A stretch of DNA of 64,000 nucleotides from Desulfuromonas sp964536375 (GTDB lineage Bacteria; Desulfobacterota; Desulfuromonadia; Desulfuromonadales; Desulfuromonadaceae): NCBI GenBank assembly GCA_964536375.1, contig CAZHXF010000004.1:16952-80951 (forward strand), in the 5' to 3' direction. The first letter of the stretch is position 1, and the number at the start of each line of letters is the position of its first letter. The notes below the pieces were generated by a model, which saw nothing but the letters and a program-made list of their open reading frames with translations, did not search any database and was not told the DNA's origin. Shown piece after piece: positions 18,328-27,533 of this stretch. Position numbers and translations under genes: made by a program.

Positions 18328-19026
18328 ATGACGCAACGCAAAATAGAAATAACCTCACCAACTTTTGTTGATGCCAGCCAACTACCCCAGCACTACAATC
18401 TGGATATGCTTTTTCCAACCGTTCAACCATTAGCCTTGGAAATCGGTTGTGGCGTAGGAGATTTTATCATCCAACGCGCCACCCAACAACCCCAGACAAA
18501 TTTCATCGCCATCGACATTTACAACAAAGGTTGCTACAAAACCTGTAACCGCATTGACGACAGCGGACTCACCAATGTACGGGTGATGCGCATGGAAGCA
18601 CGCTATCTACTCAGCCAATTCGGTTGCGCCGACATGCTCTGTGCCATCTATGTCAACTGCCCTGATCCTTGGCCTAAAAAACGTCATCGCGCGCGCCGTT
18701 TGGTCAATAACACTTTTTTAACACAGATTTTATACTACCTTAAGCCTCAAGGTGATCTATACTTCATTACTGATGTCGAGGATTATGCCCAGCAAGTTGC
18801 CGACTCACTGGCTGTGGCACCTGGCTACATTAATCAATTTCCGACAGCGTACACACCACAGTTCAACGGTTACCCCAATTCAAAATATATGCGCCGCTTT
18901 TTAGCGCAGGGGCTACCTATCTTTTTTCAACACCACCGGCGACTTTTGGGTTTCTGTATGGAGCAAAGCATGCTACCAGCTACCCAGATGGGCTTTAGAA
19001 ATCGTCATACCCTGGAGAGCAAATGA
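18328..19026 (+). CDS. trmB: tRNA (guanine-N7-)-methyltransferase
   Basis: Methylates G46 in the variable loop of tRNAs using SAM. 232 aa, usual length. The SAM site is LEIGCGVGDFII, and the family signature VNCPDPWPKKRHRARRLV is intact near residue 110, as is ITDVEDYA. Its stop overlaps the truD start by four bases, so the two tRNA-modifying genes are translationally coupled. ATG 18328 is chosen because upstream sequence is not coding; its ribosome site is weak. Confidence 0.95.
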   Translation: MTQRKIEITSPTFVDASQLPQHYNLDMLFPTVQPLALEIGCGVGDFIIQRATQQPQTNFIAIDIYNKGCYKTCNRIDDSGLTNVRVMRMEARYLLSQFGCADMLCAIYVNCPDPWPKKRHRARRLVNNTFLTQILYYLKPQGDLYFITDVEDYAQQVADSLAVAPGYINQFPTAYTPQFNGYPNSKYMRRFLAQGLPIFFQHHRRLLGFCMEQSMLPATQMGFRNRHTLESK

Positions 19027-20225
19027 AGAGTTATCTTACGGCGGCATTACCCGGAGTTGGCGGAATAATAAAAGAGGATCCTGAAGATTTTATTGTCGAA
19101 GAAATTCCCGCATATCTCCCCTGCGGTCAGGGTGAGCACCCGTATCTGCGCGTAGAAAAACGCGGCATGGGCACCTTTGCCATGATACAACGCATCAGCG
19201 AAGCCCTGGGTATAAGACAACAGGATGTTGGCTACGCCGGGCTCAAAGACAGTCAGGCGGTGTGCCGCCAAACTATCTCCTTGCCACCGGTAGCAGCTGA
19301 AAAAATTGCAGAACTGAATCTGGAAGATATTACCATCCTCGATTGTAGTTATCACACCAACAAATTACGTATAGGTCATCTGCACGGCAATCATTTTCAC
19401 ATCCGCATCAACGATGTTGTTGCCGATGCTGAGCAACGCGCGTTGGATATATTTAACGTTTTACAACACACCGGTGTCCCCAATTTTTTCGGTCCACAGC
19501 GCTATGGGGTTTTGGGAACTAACCATCTTATCGGTCAGGCTATACTGCATAACGAATTTGAACGTGCTGCCGCACTTATTATTGGCAATCCGGAAGAGAT
19601 CACCAATCAACGCTGGCACCTGGCCGCATCAGCCTACGCTGCTGGGGACGTTCCCGCAGCTCTGGAAGCTTTTCCAGGGCGCTTTCGCGACGAGAGGAGA
19701 CTGCTACATACCTTATTGCGCGGCATGGATCATCAACAGGCAGTATTGGCTCTACCACGCAAATTGCTGCGACTTTATCTATCCGCCTATCAATCTCACC
19801 TGTTCGACGATCAAGTTCAGATGCGCCTTGACTCCATTGACGTATTATGGCCAGGAGATATAGCTTATATCCACGCCAAAGGTGCCTGTTTTCATGTCGA
19901 GAACCCAGAGCTGGAACAAGCGCGCGCGAATAGCTTAGAGATCAGTCCAACTGGCATGCTAGCTGGACACAAGGTGATGCAGGCAACAGCACAAACAGGC
20001 ATAACCGAACAAGCGATCCTCGACAAAGAGACATTAAATGCCGAATCATTCACCCAATTCCCTGGTCTAAAACTCACTGGCGAACGTCGTCCCCTGCGCG
20101 TGCCGGTATCACACGTGAGCTGCCAACAAGAACACAACACACTGCAAATAAGCTTTGCCCTACCGACTGGCAGCTTTGCGACCTCACTGCTACGTGAAGT
20201 GATGAAGACACCACCGGCAGATTGA
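19023..20225 (+). CDS. truD: tRNA pseudouridine(13) synthase
   Basis: Isomerises U13 of tRNA-Glu and similar tRNAs to pseudouridine. 400 aa, full length. The catalytic Asp lies in GYAGLKDSQAV near residue 80, and the FFGPQRYG motif is near residue 157. The C-terminal segment (LPTGSFATSLLREVMK) matches the family end. It overlaps trmB by four bases. The following 20226-20911 stretch has no gene. Confidence 0.95.
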   Translation: MKSYLTAALPGVGGIIKEDPEDFIVEEIPAYLPCGQGEHPYLRVEKRGMGTFAMIQRISEALGIRQQDVGYAGLKDSQAVCRQTISLPPVAAEKIAELNLEDITILDCSYHTNKLRIGHLHGNHFHIRINDVVADAEQRALDIFNVLQHTGVPNFFGPQRYGVLGTNHLIGQAILHNEFERAAALIIGNPEEITNQRWHLAASAYAAGDVPAALEAFPGRFRDERRLLHTLLRGMDHQQAVLALPRKLLRLYLSAYQSHLFDDQVQMRLDSIDVLWPGDIAYIHAKGACFHVENPELEQARANSLEISPTGMLAGHKVMQATAQTGITEQAILDKETLNAESFTQFPGLKLTGERRPLRVPVSHVSCQQEHNTLQISFALPTGSFATSLLREVMKTPPAD

Positions 20226-20409
20226 GAACAGTGAATCAGTTATCAAACGTATTTACCAAAAACAAAAAAAGGGTTCCTTTATCCACGTATCGACAATATA
20301 AATTTACAATATTTACCGGACTAACTGAGTATAAAGACCGGCTATTAGTTACAATTCAACGCGTTACCTAATTAGCACGGGTCTTTCACTTCAGCCACAA
20401 TGATCACCT

Positions 20410-20473
20410 CTCCCGCGAAAGCGGGAGTCCAGAACCCCGTTTAAAACCTCTATATACACGCCTTCGCGGGCAT
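20410..20473. repeat. REP-like intergenic palindrome
   Basis: CTCCCGC and GCGGGAG pair across a GAAA tetraloop at 20410-20427. CCCGCGAA in it also matches TTCGCGGG at about 20464-20472, giving a larger inverted structure. The wording 'cgcgaaagcgggagtccag' is typical of repetitive extragenic palindromes scattered through bacterial chromosomes. It lies in the gene-free stretch after truD. Confidence 0.6.
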
Positions 20474-20627
20474 AGCGGTTACCAGGCACACAGCCATTAC
20501 GGAAGCTTGACACTAATCATGACGCTTTATTATTTTTGCGTTATATTTTTTTACCCTGTCTATCTATCCAATTAAACAATTATTTTTTAAATATTATAGT
20601 TTTGTCCACTTATTTACGCTTAACAAC

Positions 20628-20656
20628 TTGACAGTTTTAGAACAACATTCTATATT
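20628..20656 (+). promoter_or_regulatory. Sigma-70 promoter, distal to the IclR gene
   Basis: A perfect -35 TTGACA (20628-20633) is followed after 17 bases by TATATT (20651-20656) in AT-rich DNA. Transcription would begin near 20663. That leaves a leader of about 250 bases before the regulator gene, which might hold an unseen small RNA or short ORF. Confidence 0.55.
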
Positions 20657-20809
20657 TCCAAACAATACATTGAACAGTGTCATGTTTTTATGCGTACCGA
20701 CAAACAGCACACAACTAAAAACTCAACATTAACCTTAATGAATACAGTTATCTTCGAACCATTTACTACATGCTACGGAAAAATAACTAATTAAATTTAT
20801 CAAATATAC

Positions 20810-20838
20810 TTGACAGACAGAGCTCAATTTTGTACACA
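20810..20838 (+). promoter_or_regulatory. Second promoter candidate, proximal to the IclR gene
   Basis: TTGACA at 20810-20815 is followed after 17 bases by TACACA. The -35 is perfect but the -10 is weak. It would give a leader of about 65 bases. Confidence 0.35.
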
Positions 20839-20911
20839 GTCGAGCGCTAGACTGATTTTTAGCCGCAATAACATTTGGTCAATTATTCACGATATTTGGG
20901 GAACAAAAAAA

Positions 20912-21694
20912 ATGCCAGCCAAAAAAGATAAATCAGAATACATAATCCAAGCCGTTTCCCATGCGCTTGATCTGCTTGAGCAGTTTCATGATGACGTTGA
21001 CGAGCTCGGAGTAACAGAACTGAGCAAGCGGTTAAAACTACACAAGAACAATGTATTTCGTTTGCTTGCCACCCTGGAATCACGCGGTTACATAGAGCAG
21101 AATAAAGCAACCGAGAACTACCGCTTGGGATTAAAATCCCTAGAGCTGGGACAGACATTCATCAAGCAGATGGGGCTGTTACGCCAAGCCAAGCTCACCC
21201 TTGAGCAGTTGGTAGGTCAATGTAACGAAACAGCCTATGTCGCTATCTTCAAAGAAGACAGTGTGGTGTATCTGGACGTGGTAGAAACTGACATGACGGT
21301 TCGCGTGGTATCGCGAGTTGGTTCTCGTTTGCCGTCATACTGTACTGCGGCAGGTAAGGTGCACCTGTCTCACCTGTCTGAAGAAGAGCTGGGCGCATTG
21401 CTCAACAAAGAGCTTAAAAGCTACACCCCCACCACCATCACCAATCTTGAAACTCTGAAACTTGAGCTACGCCAAGCAACCGAAAATGGCTACGCGATCG
21501 ACAATGAAGAACTTGACCCCGGGGTGCGCTGCGTAGCAGCGCCTATATACGACTACACCCGCCGCATTGTCGGAGCCATAAGTCTGTCTGGTCCATCTAT
21601 GCGCTTTACTGACACGCGTACTGACAACGAACTGGTACCACTGGTGTTAGAAGCCGCAGCAACCCTGTCCGTACGCTTAGGCTATCGACAATAA
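20912..21694 (+). CDS. IclR-family transcriptional regulator
   Basis: DNA-binding regulator of 260 aa. The N-terminal winged helix-turn-helix (TELSKRLKLHKNNVFRLLATL) covers roughly residues 25-70. The C-terminal effector domain includes SRVGSRLPSYCTAAGK and ELDPGVRCVAAPIYD, both typical of IclR/KdgR. ATG 20912 is chosen since GGGGA lies upstream and homologues start with a short lysine-rich tail. It stands alone, with coaE convergent, so its target genes cannot be read from context; carbon-source control is the family norm. The effector is unknown. Confidence 0.9.
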   Translation: MPAKKDKSEYIIQAVSHALDLLEQFHDDVDELGVTELSKRLKLHKNNVFRLLATLESRGYIEQNKATENYRLGLKSLELGQTFIKQMGLLRQAKLTLEQLVGQCNETAYVAIFKEDSVVYLDVVETDMTVRVVSRVGSRLPSYCTAAGKVHLSHLSEEELGALLNKELKSYTPTTITNLETLKLELRQATENGYAIDNEELDPGVRCVAAPIYDYTRRIVGAISLSGPSMRFTDTRTDNELVPLVLEAAATLSVRLGYRQ

Positions 21695-21722
21695 CCTTAC
21701 TACTTCGGGTTGGTACATTAAA

Positions 21723-22355
21723 CTACGGTTCTGGCGCACCATCTACGCCGCTCTCATCCTGCACTAGAATTTTGTACAGTTTTGCTACCTGTTGAAGCAG
21801 AGCCTGGCGCGCCCCTGAGTTATCAATCACGTAATCGGACAGGCGCGCTTTCTCACTTTGCGGCATATGCGCAGCAACCCTCCGGCTAGCATCTGCTGCA
21901 CTACAATTATCTCGCTGTTGCAAGCGGCGCAACTGCACATCATCAGCTACCGTAACCGTCAACACCTGCTCAACTCGATCACGGGCACCTACCTCAAATA
22001 ACAACGGCGCTTCATAAACTACCAAGCCCACTGTTGCTTGCTGCGCGCTAACCGCCTGCTGCAAACGCAATTTTGACAATTCAGCTATAGCTGGGTGCAT
22101 TATCTCCTCCAACTCACGCCGTGCCATGGGGTGAGCAAAGACATAATCACCCAACCGCTTCCTATCCAAGGTACCGTCCGGCATCAGTATCTGCTGACCA
22201 AAACGCTGTTGCAGCTGAAACAACACCACACTCCCCGGCACCACCAACTCCCGCGCCAACTCATCGGCACTGATCACCAGCGCGCCCATTTCACGCAACA
22301 TGTTGACCACAGTACTTTTACCCGAAGCTATCCCGCCAGTCACCCCTAAAACCAT
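21723..22355 (-). CDS. coaE: Dephospho-CoA kinase
   Basis: Last step of coenzyme A synthesis: phosphorylates the 3'-hydroxyl of dephospho-CoA with ATP. 210 aa, normal length. The P-loop GVTGGIASGKSTV is at residues 4-16, followed by the ADELARELV substrate segment and the lid arginines in LRRLQQRD. It is convergent with the IclR gene and divergent from hemL. Confidence 0.95.
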   Translation of the reverse strand: MVLGVTGGIASGKSTVVNMLREMGALVISADELARELVVPGSVVLFQLQQRFGQQILMPDGTLDRKRLGDYVFAHPMARRELEEIMHPAIAELSKLRLQQAVSAQQATVGLVVYEAPLLFEVGARDRVEQVLTVTVADDVQLRRLQQRDNCSAADASRRVAAHMPQSEKARLSDYVIDNSGARQALLQQVAKLYKILVQDESGVDGAPEP

Positions 22356-22409
22356 AACAACTCCATAGCTAACATATTAAAAACATGAGACTATTCAAAA
22401 GTACACTCC

Positions 22410-22438
22410 TTGACAATGATCCTGAAGCGTGCTAATTT
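22410..22438 (+). promoter_or_regulatory. Possible hemL promoter
   Basis: TTGACA (22410-22415) lies 17 bases before TAATTT (22433-22438). The -35 is perfect and the -10 poor. It points toward hemL, whose start is about 140 bases downstream. Confidence 0.35.
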
Positions 22439-22578
22439 TTGTCCACTATTTATCACACTGATTCTCCCTGTATCCAATGTAGAATATCTCTACACATCCA
22501 GCATAAAGTCAGTGCACTCTAGCAATTTAATTCCGTAAATAGCAATAGTTGCCATTTAATGCCCACGAGGGGAACACT

Positions 22579-23862
22579 ATGAACCACACTAAGTCCACAG
22601 CATATTTCGCCCAAGCAAAGCAGGTAATTCCCGGCGGCGTCAACAGCCCGGTACGTGCCTTCAAATCTGTCGGCTGCGATCCAATATTCATTGAACGCGC
22701 CGCTGGCTCCAAAATATACGATGCCGACAATCAGAGTTACATTGATTATGTTGGATCATGGGGACCGATGATATTAGGTCACTGCCATCCCAAAGTTGTT
22801 GAAGCTATCCAACAGGCAGCGAACAGCGGTGCCTCTTTTGGTGCTCCCACCTACAAAGAGATTGAACTGGCCAACATGGTGTGCGCAGCATACCCCAACA
22901 TAGAAAAAGTGCGCATGGTCTCTTCAGGGACAGAAGCAACTATGAGCGCCATCCGCTTAGCACGCGGGTGTACTGGTCGCGACAAAATTCTTAAGTTCGA
23001 CGGCTGCTATCACGGTCATGCCGATTCTCTGTTAGTAAAAGCTGGCAGCGGCGCCGCAACGTTTGGTGTCCCCACATCTCCGGGCATTCCTGCTGATTTT
23101 GCCAAACTCACACTCACAGCTACCTACAATGACTTAGAAGAAGTCAAAACTATTGTCGCAGCAAACAAGGATAAAATTGCTTGTATTATTCTGGAAGCGG
23201 TGTCGGGTAACATGGGATGCGTGCCTCCAGTTCCCGGCTTTCTCCACGGGTTGCGCGAACTGTGCACTGCCGAGAAAATCATCCTTATCGTCGATGAAGT
23301 TATGACCGGCTTTCGCGTGGCCTACGGCGGAGCACAAGAACATTTCAACTTTCAGGGAGACCTGGTATGCCTGGGCAAAATCATCGGTGGCGGACTACCC
23401 GTAGGTGCCTTTGGTGGCAAGCAAGAGTTGATGGATCAGCTTTCTCCAGAGGGTAAAATTTATCAGGCAGGAACACTGTCAGGCAATCCGCTAGCCATGA
23501 GCGCAGGCATTGCCACCCTAAAGCTATTGCAAGAGGAGGGCTTCTACCAACAGATTGAGGAGAAAAGCGCTTACCTCGAAGCAGGGTTGCGTCAAGCAGC
23601 TACCGCAGCAGGAGTAACCACCTGTCTACAACGTGTTGGTGGCATGTTCTGCACCTATTTCTGTGCTGGGCCGGTCAACAACTTCAGTGATGCAGTAGGC
23701 AGTGACACCGAAGCCTTCAGTCGCTATTTTCGCTCCATGCTGGACTCAGGTATCAACGTAGCACCATCACAATTCGAAGCTGGTTTTATGAGCATCGCCC
23801 ACTCCCGTGATGATCTGGATCAAACAATTGCGGCAGCGGCAAAAGCGTTTGCCTCACTGTAA
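22579..23862 (+). CDS. hemL: Glutamate-1-semialdehyde 2,1-aminomutase
   Basis: PLP enzyme of the C5 haem pathway that turns glutamate-1-semialdehyde into 5-aminolevulinate. About 427 aa. Visible motifs are GGVNSPVRAFK at the start, VSSGTEATMSAIRLARG, FDGCYHGHADSLLVKAGSG, DEVMTGFRVAYGGAQ and the PLP lysine region GKIIGGGLPVGAFGG. ATG 22579 follows GAGGGG. It is a single-gene unit, useful in an organism that needs haem for multihaem cytochromes. Confidence 0.97.
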   Translation: MNHTKSTAYFAQAKQVIPGGVNSPVRAFKSVGCDPIFIERAAGSKIYDADNQSYIDYVGSWGPMILGHCHPKVVEAIQQAANSGASFGAPTYKEIELANMVCAAYPNIEKVRMVSSGTEATMSAIRLARGCTGRDKILKFDGCYHGHADSLLVKAGSGAATFGVPTSPGIPADFAKLTLTATYNDLEEVKTIVAANKDKIACIILEAVSGNMGCVPPVPGFLHGLRELCTAEKIILIVDEVMTGFRVAYGGAQEHFNFQGDLVCLGKIIGGGLPVGAFGGKQELMDQLSPEGKIYQAGTLSGNPLAMSAGIATLKLLQEEGFYQQIEEKSAYLEAGLRQAATAAGVTTCLQRVGGMFCTYFCAGPVNNFSDAVGSDTEAFSRYFRSMLDSGINVAPSQFEAGFMSIAHSRDDLDQTIAAAAKAFASL

Positions 23863-23871
23863 CCCGAAATA

Positions 23872-23914
23872 CCTCGCAGCCACGACCGCAGCCTAATTGG
23901 TTATGGCTGCGAGG
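23872..23914. terminator. Hairpin after hemL
   Basis: CCTCGCAGCC pairs with GGCTGCGAGG around a 23-base loop just past the hemL stop. There is no T-run, so termination strength is uncertain. Confidence 0.5.
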
Positions 23915-24011
23915 GCATACCACTGCAAAATCAAAACTGACTTAATTATTTACAATACCCCAATAAATAGCTATGGTTGAAGAGTCACGTTCGACACCAG
24001 ACAGGGCTGCC

Positions 24012-25601
24012 ATGGAAACCATAAAAAACCAGCAAATAGAAGAGGCATTCATTGGCTTAGCCAAACTCCTGAAGAATGTCAGCTACTATCCAGAAGGTCA
24101 CCCCTCCCTCAATAACGCCATAGAAATGTCCCTAAAATTATTTAGGGCTGTTAACCTCGCCAGCCAGGAACCTCTAGTGTTAACAGTATCGCGTCAAGGG
24201 TTCTTCCTCGACCAGCATCAGTTAGAAAGCAAAAGTCCGTTAATAACCGCCCTGGCCCAACGCCTGTTTTTTCATAAAATTAAATTATTGACAGTATTTC
24301 CCGACCTCTTAGATCGACACCTGCTTGCTTTTGCACGCCTGATCTGTGAAGAACCGGTGGCAATAATAGCTAAAGGAGGCATAGCAGAACTGCTGGATCA
24401 ACTACTCGTTGCCACTATCTCCGTCAACATGCTCAACCTTACCGCAGCATCAAGCCGCAAGCAAAAGCTCGAACAGCAACTGGGCAGTGGTTCCATTGAT
24501 GCCACTGGCAACATAAATCAAAACACTAGCAATAATTCCTCTAATAATATATTCCAGACCAAAGCTAACGAAGCCTCCATACACGAGCTACTACAACAAC
24601 TCGACACTATTCTCCACCACCCGACCAAGGAGAACGAAACACCATTTTTGCGCATGATGGGGCAGCTCAGCAAATTTATGCGCAAGCTGATCGACAACAA
24701 TAGTCGTATGCAAGCACTACCAGCATTGACACAGCTGGATTGCTGGATACAGAACTCATCCATGGAACAACGTTTTGTTAAAGTTTTAAAACAAGCGGTG
24801 CGCTCCCTCGGCAGTAAAGCACTAGTAGATCTACTTCTTGACAACGCGAACGACACTACCAAACAAAATCTAGCGCGCCATCTTATCGCCGAATTGCAGG
24901 ACGATATTGGCGTAACCCTCATTAACCGGTTGAGCATCGAAACTAATAATCGCCTACGTAAATTCATCAGCCAATTACTTGTTAGTAGAGGAGCGCAAGT
25001 ATTCGCCCCACTTATTGACAGTCTCGGCGATGAACGCTGGTTTGTGGTACGCAATGCCATTACAATACTGGGAGAAAGTCGCAACGAACGCCTCATTCCA
25101 AACTTTGTCGATCAGTTAAATCACCCAGATGCTCGAGTCGTTAATGAGGCAATTCGTGCATTAGCACGCATCAAAACTACCAAGTCCAGCCAAGCCCTTA
25201 TCAACCATCTTGGTTCTGGTAGCGGAGATTTCCCACTGCAAATCATCTTGGGCTTAGGTGCGCTTGCTGATTCGGTTGCGGTTCCATCTTTAATAACTAT
25301 TGCAACTCAATCAGATCCATTATTACGCAAAAAAGCGCTGACAAAGGTGGCAATCGTTGCCTTGGGGGAAATTGGCGATCCTAGTGCATTGCCGTCTTTA
25401 TTATTTCTGCTACAACGCATCAAACTGTTGAAACGTGCTGAATACGTTGAAATTCGTTGCCAAGCGGCTGCAGCATTGAGTAGTTTTGGTGACAGTGACA
25501 GTCTACGGGCACTACAGCGAGCCAGCAAATCAACGCAGCGCACCCTGGCAACAGCGGCCCGACAAGCACTGCGCCAACGCGGACAGGAGGACAATGTCTA
25601 A
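24012..25601 (+). CDS. HEAT-repeat protein with HD-GYP-partner N-terminal domain
   Basis: About 529 aa, no signal peptide. Residues 1-150 form a helical domain with a YYPEGHPSLNNAI motif, which is also seen at the start of the next gene (YPRQHPANTALQ); the two share an N-terminal module. The middle is a low-complexity linker rich in Asn, Ser and Thr. The C-terminal 200 residues are HEAT-type repeats (DERWFVVRNAITILGE, DARVVNEAIRALARI). ATG 24012 has AGGG upstream; ATG 23973 would add 13 residues. The last eight bases overlap the HD-GYP start, so the products are made together and probably interact. Scaffold function is inferred. Confidence 0.75.
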   Translation: METIKNQQIEEAFIGLAKLLKNVSYYPEGHPSLNNAIEMSLKLFRAVNLASQEPLVLTVSRQGFFLDQHQLESKSPLITALAQRLFFHKIKLLTVFPDLLDRHLLAFARLICEEPVAIIAKGGIAELLDQLLVATISVNMLNLTAASSRKQKLEQQLGSGSIDATGNINQNTSNNSSNNIFQTKANEASIHELLQQLDTILHHPTKENETPFLRMMGQLSKFMRKLIDNNSRMQALPALTQLDCWIQNSSMEQRFVKVLKQAVRSLGSKALVDLLLDNANDTTKQNLARHLIAELQDDIGVTLINRLSIETNNRLRKFISQLLVSRGAQVFAPLIDSLGDERWFVVRNAITILGESRNERLIPNFVDQLNHPDARVVNEAIRALARIKTTKSSQALINHLGSGSGDFPLQIILGLGALADSVAVPSLITIATQSDPLLRKKALTKVAIVALGEIGDPSALPSLLFLLQRIKLLKRAEYVEIRCQAAAALSSFGDSDSLRALQRASKSTQRTLATAARQALRQRGQEDNV

Positions 25602-26940
25602 TACCCTCCACACCAACTTCCTTCATTCCCTCAATGGCGTTCTCAACGGACTAAATTTATATCCACGTCAACACCCGGCAAATACAGCTTTGCAAAAAAC
25701 GCTATGGGAGGCATTGCAGCAGCTAGCTCAACACGAAGAAGTAACAACCATTGGCGTAGTTGAGCAGGCTCTTTTTTTCAACAACCAGCTGTATCCAGAA
25801 AACCATTCCGTGGCTGCAACCATGGCGCACCAGTTGACCCATTATAAGATTGAAGGTATCGAAATAACCGCGGGGTTAGGTAAGGAAGAGCTGTGTGATT
25901 TTGTCGATTTATTCGGTCGTGGACGACTGAACGGAGAAAACTTCGATCTGATATTGCGCCAACACAACATTAGCCACATTCGCCATATCAGTCGCGAGGA
26001 CAATGATCAGCACGGCAATCAAGCACAAGAGACTTACAACTTAGCACTCAACGGCCTAGAAAAAATTGGTAAAAGTATTAGCAATGAACAAATACCCTCT
26101 TCTGCCCAGCTATTACCCACCGTTGGAAAAATGGTGCGTCAGACAGTTAAGAGCCCATATGCATTACTGGCATTGAGCATGATAAAAGACTACGACAATT
26201 ATACCTATACCCACTCGGTAAATGTCTCAGTGATCGCTCTGGCCATAGGGCGAGCTTGCCATTTGGACAACGATGCACTCCACATCCTTGGACTGGGCAG
26301 TCTGTTACACGACCTTGGCAAACTAAAAATAGATCCAGCACTTATAAAAAAACCTGGTCGTCTGACCCCCTCTGAATACCACCAAATCAAGCTTCATCCA
26401 GAATTCGGCGCGCGAATAGCTGACCAAATGGAGAATATCGATCCGCGCATCATAGACATAATCTTAGGTCACCATCGGCACTTCGATAACTGTGGTTATC
26501 CGGATAATATTGCCAAGTTCATCAGCCCAGAGTTGGTCGACATAGCTACCGTAGCCGACACCTACGATGCAATCACCTCCCTGCGCGCCTACCAGCACCC
26601 CCAAACACCCCGCGAAGCCATAGCGATCATGCGCGGGCTAGCCGGCACCCAGCTGCACCCGCACTACATGCTGGCTTTGGAAAAAACACTGGGCATTTTC
26701 CCGGTCGGCAGCCTGGTTCGACTGTTAAACAATGAGATCGGACTGGTGGTTGATATGGACGCCCACAACGTAGACAACAGTACTATCAGAATTGTAAAAG
26801 ACAGCTCCGGCAACACCATTAAAAGCCCGTATGACATGACACTAAGCAACAGCAGCCAGGAGATTGTGGGTGAGGTTGATGCTCTTGTTCACAATATAGA
26901 TATCGGTAAAACTTTAACAACCCAGCCAACCATGAACTAA
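25594..26940 (+). CDS. HD-GYP domain protein (probable c-di-GMP phosphodiesterase)
   Basis: 448 aa. Residues 1-120 carry the N-terminal module shared with the upstream HEAT protein. The HD-GYP domain covers about 180-370: metal-binding HD at 239-240 in LLHDLGKLK, then KLHPEFG, ILGHHRHFDNCGYP with GYP at 301-303, and TVADTYDAITS. All core residues are present, so hydrolysis of c-di-GMP (to pGpG or GMP) is expected. ATG 25594 has GGAGG six bases upstream and overlaps the previous gene by eight bases. Its C-terminal 60 residues look like a small beta domain. Confidence 0.9.
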   Translation: MSNTLHTNFLHSLNGVLNGLNLYPRQHPANTALQKTLWEALQQLAQHEEVTTIGVVEQALFFNNQLYPENHSVAATMAHQLTHYKIEGIEITAGLGKEELCDFVDLFGRGRLNGENFDLILRQHNISHIRHISREDNDQHGNQAQETYNLALNGLEKIGKSISNEQIPSSAQLLPTVGKMVRQTVKSPYALLALSMIKDYDNYTYTHSVNVSVIALAIGRACHLDNDALHILGLGSLLHDLGKLKIDPALIKKPGRLTPSEYHQIKLHPEFGARIADQMENIDPRIIDIILGHHRHFDNCGYPDNIAKFISPELVDIATVADTYDAITSLRAYQHPQTPREAIAIMRGLAGTQLHPHYMLALEKTLGIFPVGSLVRLLNNEIGLVVDMDAHNVDNSTIRIVKDSSGNTIKSPYDMTLSNSSQEIVGEVDALVHNIDIGKTLTTQPTMN

Positions 26941-27503
26941 CAATGCAAGACACCTAAAGCGGCAACAGCAGCCACCCGCACTTCGACACGCTGATCCTGT
27001 GCATACTCACACAACAGCGGTAAGCTCTGAGCAAACCCCAGCCGACCCAGCGCCGTTAATGCTGCACATACCCGCTCTGTTCCCGCCTGACGGCACACGG
27101 TCTCCATATAGGGAATCAGGCGCTCATCTTTGTATTCCCCCAAAGCTTCAGCAGCATACACGGCCACCGCCGTGACCGGGTCCTTCAAACACTGCACAAG
27201 GGCAGCTAATGCCTGCGGCAAACATCTTGCACCCAACACCTGCACTGCCACCGCACGCACGTCTGCATCCGCATCACGCACCAGCTCGATCAATAACTCG
27301 CTACTTTCTTTATCATCAAGAGCCTGCAGCGCATATACTGCGGCGATGCGCTCCTGGCGAGTACCGACAACAAGTTTTTGTTGCAACGCACTAAAACCGT
27401 AGCGACTATCTAGCAATTCCAGCGACTGCGCGGCAGCTCGCCTCACGGCAATACTTTCATCTTGTAATGCACGTAACAGTACCTCTCGGCATTCTAGGGG
27501 CAT
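26937..27503 (-). CDS. HEAT-repeat protein
   Basis: 188 aa, built almost entirely of HEAT repeats of about 30 residues, with recurring patterns such as DESIAVRRAAAQSLELL, DADVRAVAVQVLG, DPVTAVAVYAAEALGE and RVEVRVAAVAALG. No signal or membrane segment. It probably acts as a small binding scaffold. Its end overlaps the convergent HD-GYP gene by four bases and it starts about 30 bases downstream of the pyk stop, so it may be transcribed with pyk. Partner unknown. Confidence 0.8.
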   Translation of the reverse strand: MPLECREVLLRALQDESIAVRRAAAQSLELLDSRYGFSALQQKLVVGTRQERIAAVYALQALDDKESSELLIELVRDADADVRAVAVQVLGARCLPQALAALVQCLKDPVTAVAVYAAEALGEYKDERLIPYMETVCRQAGTERVCAALTALGRLGFAQSLPLLCEYAQDQRVEVRVAAVAALGVLHC

Positions 27504-27533
27504 ATACCTTACTCCACTCAGAGGGCTTGGTTG

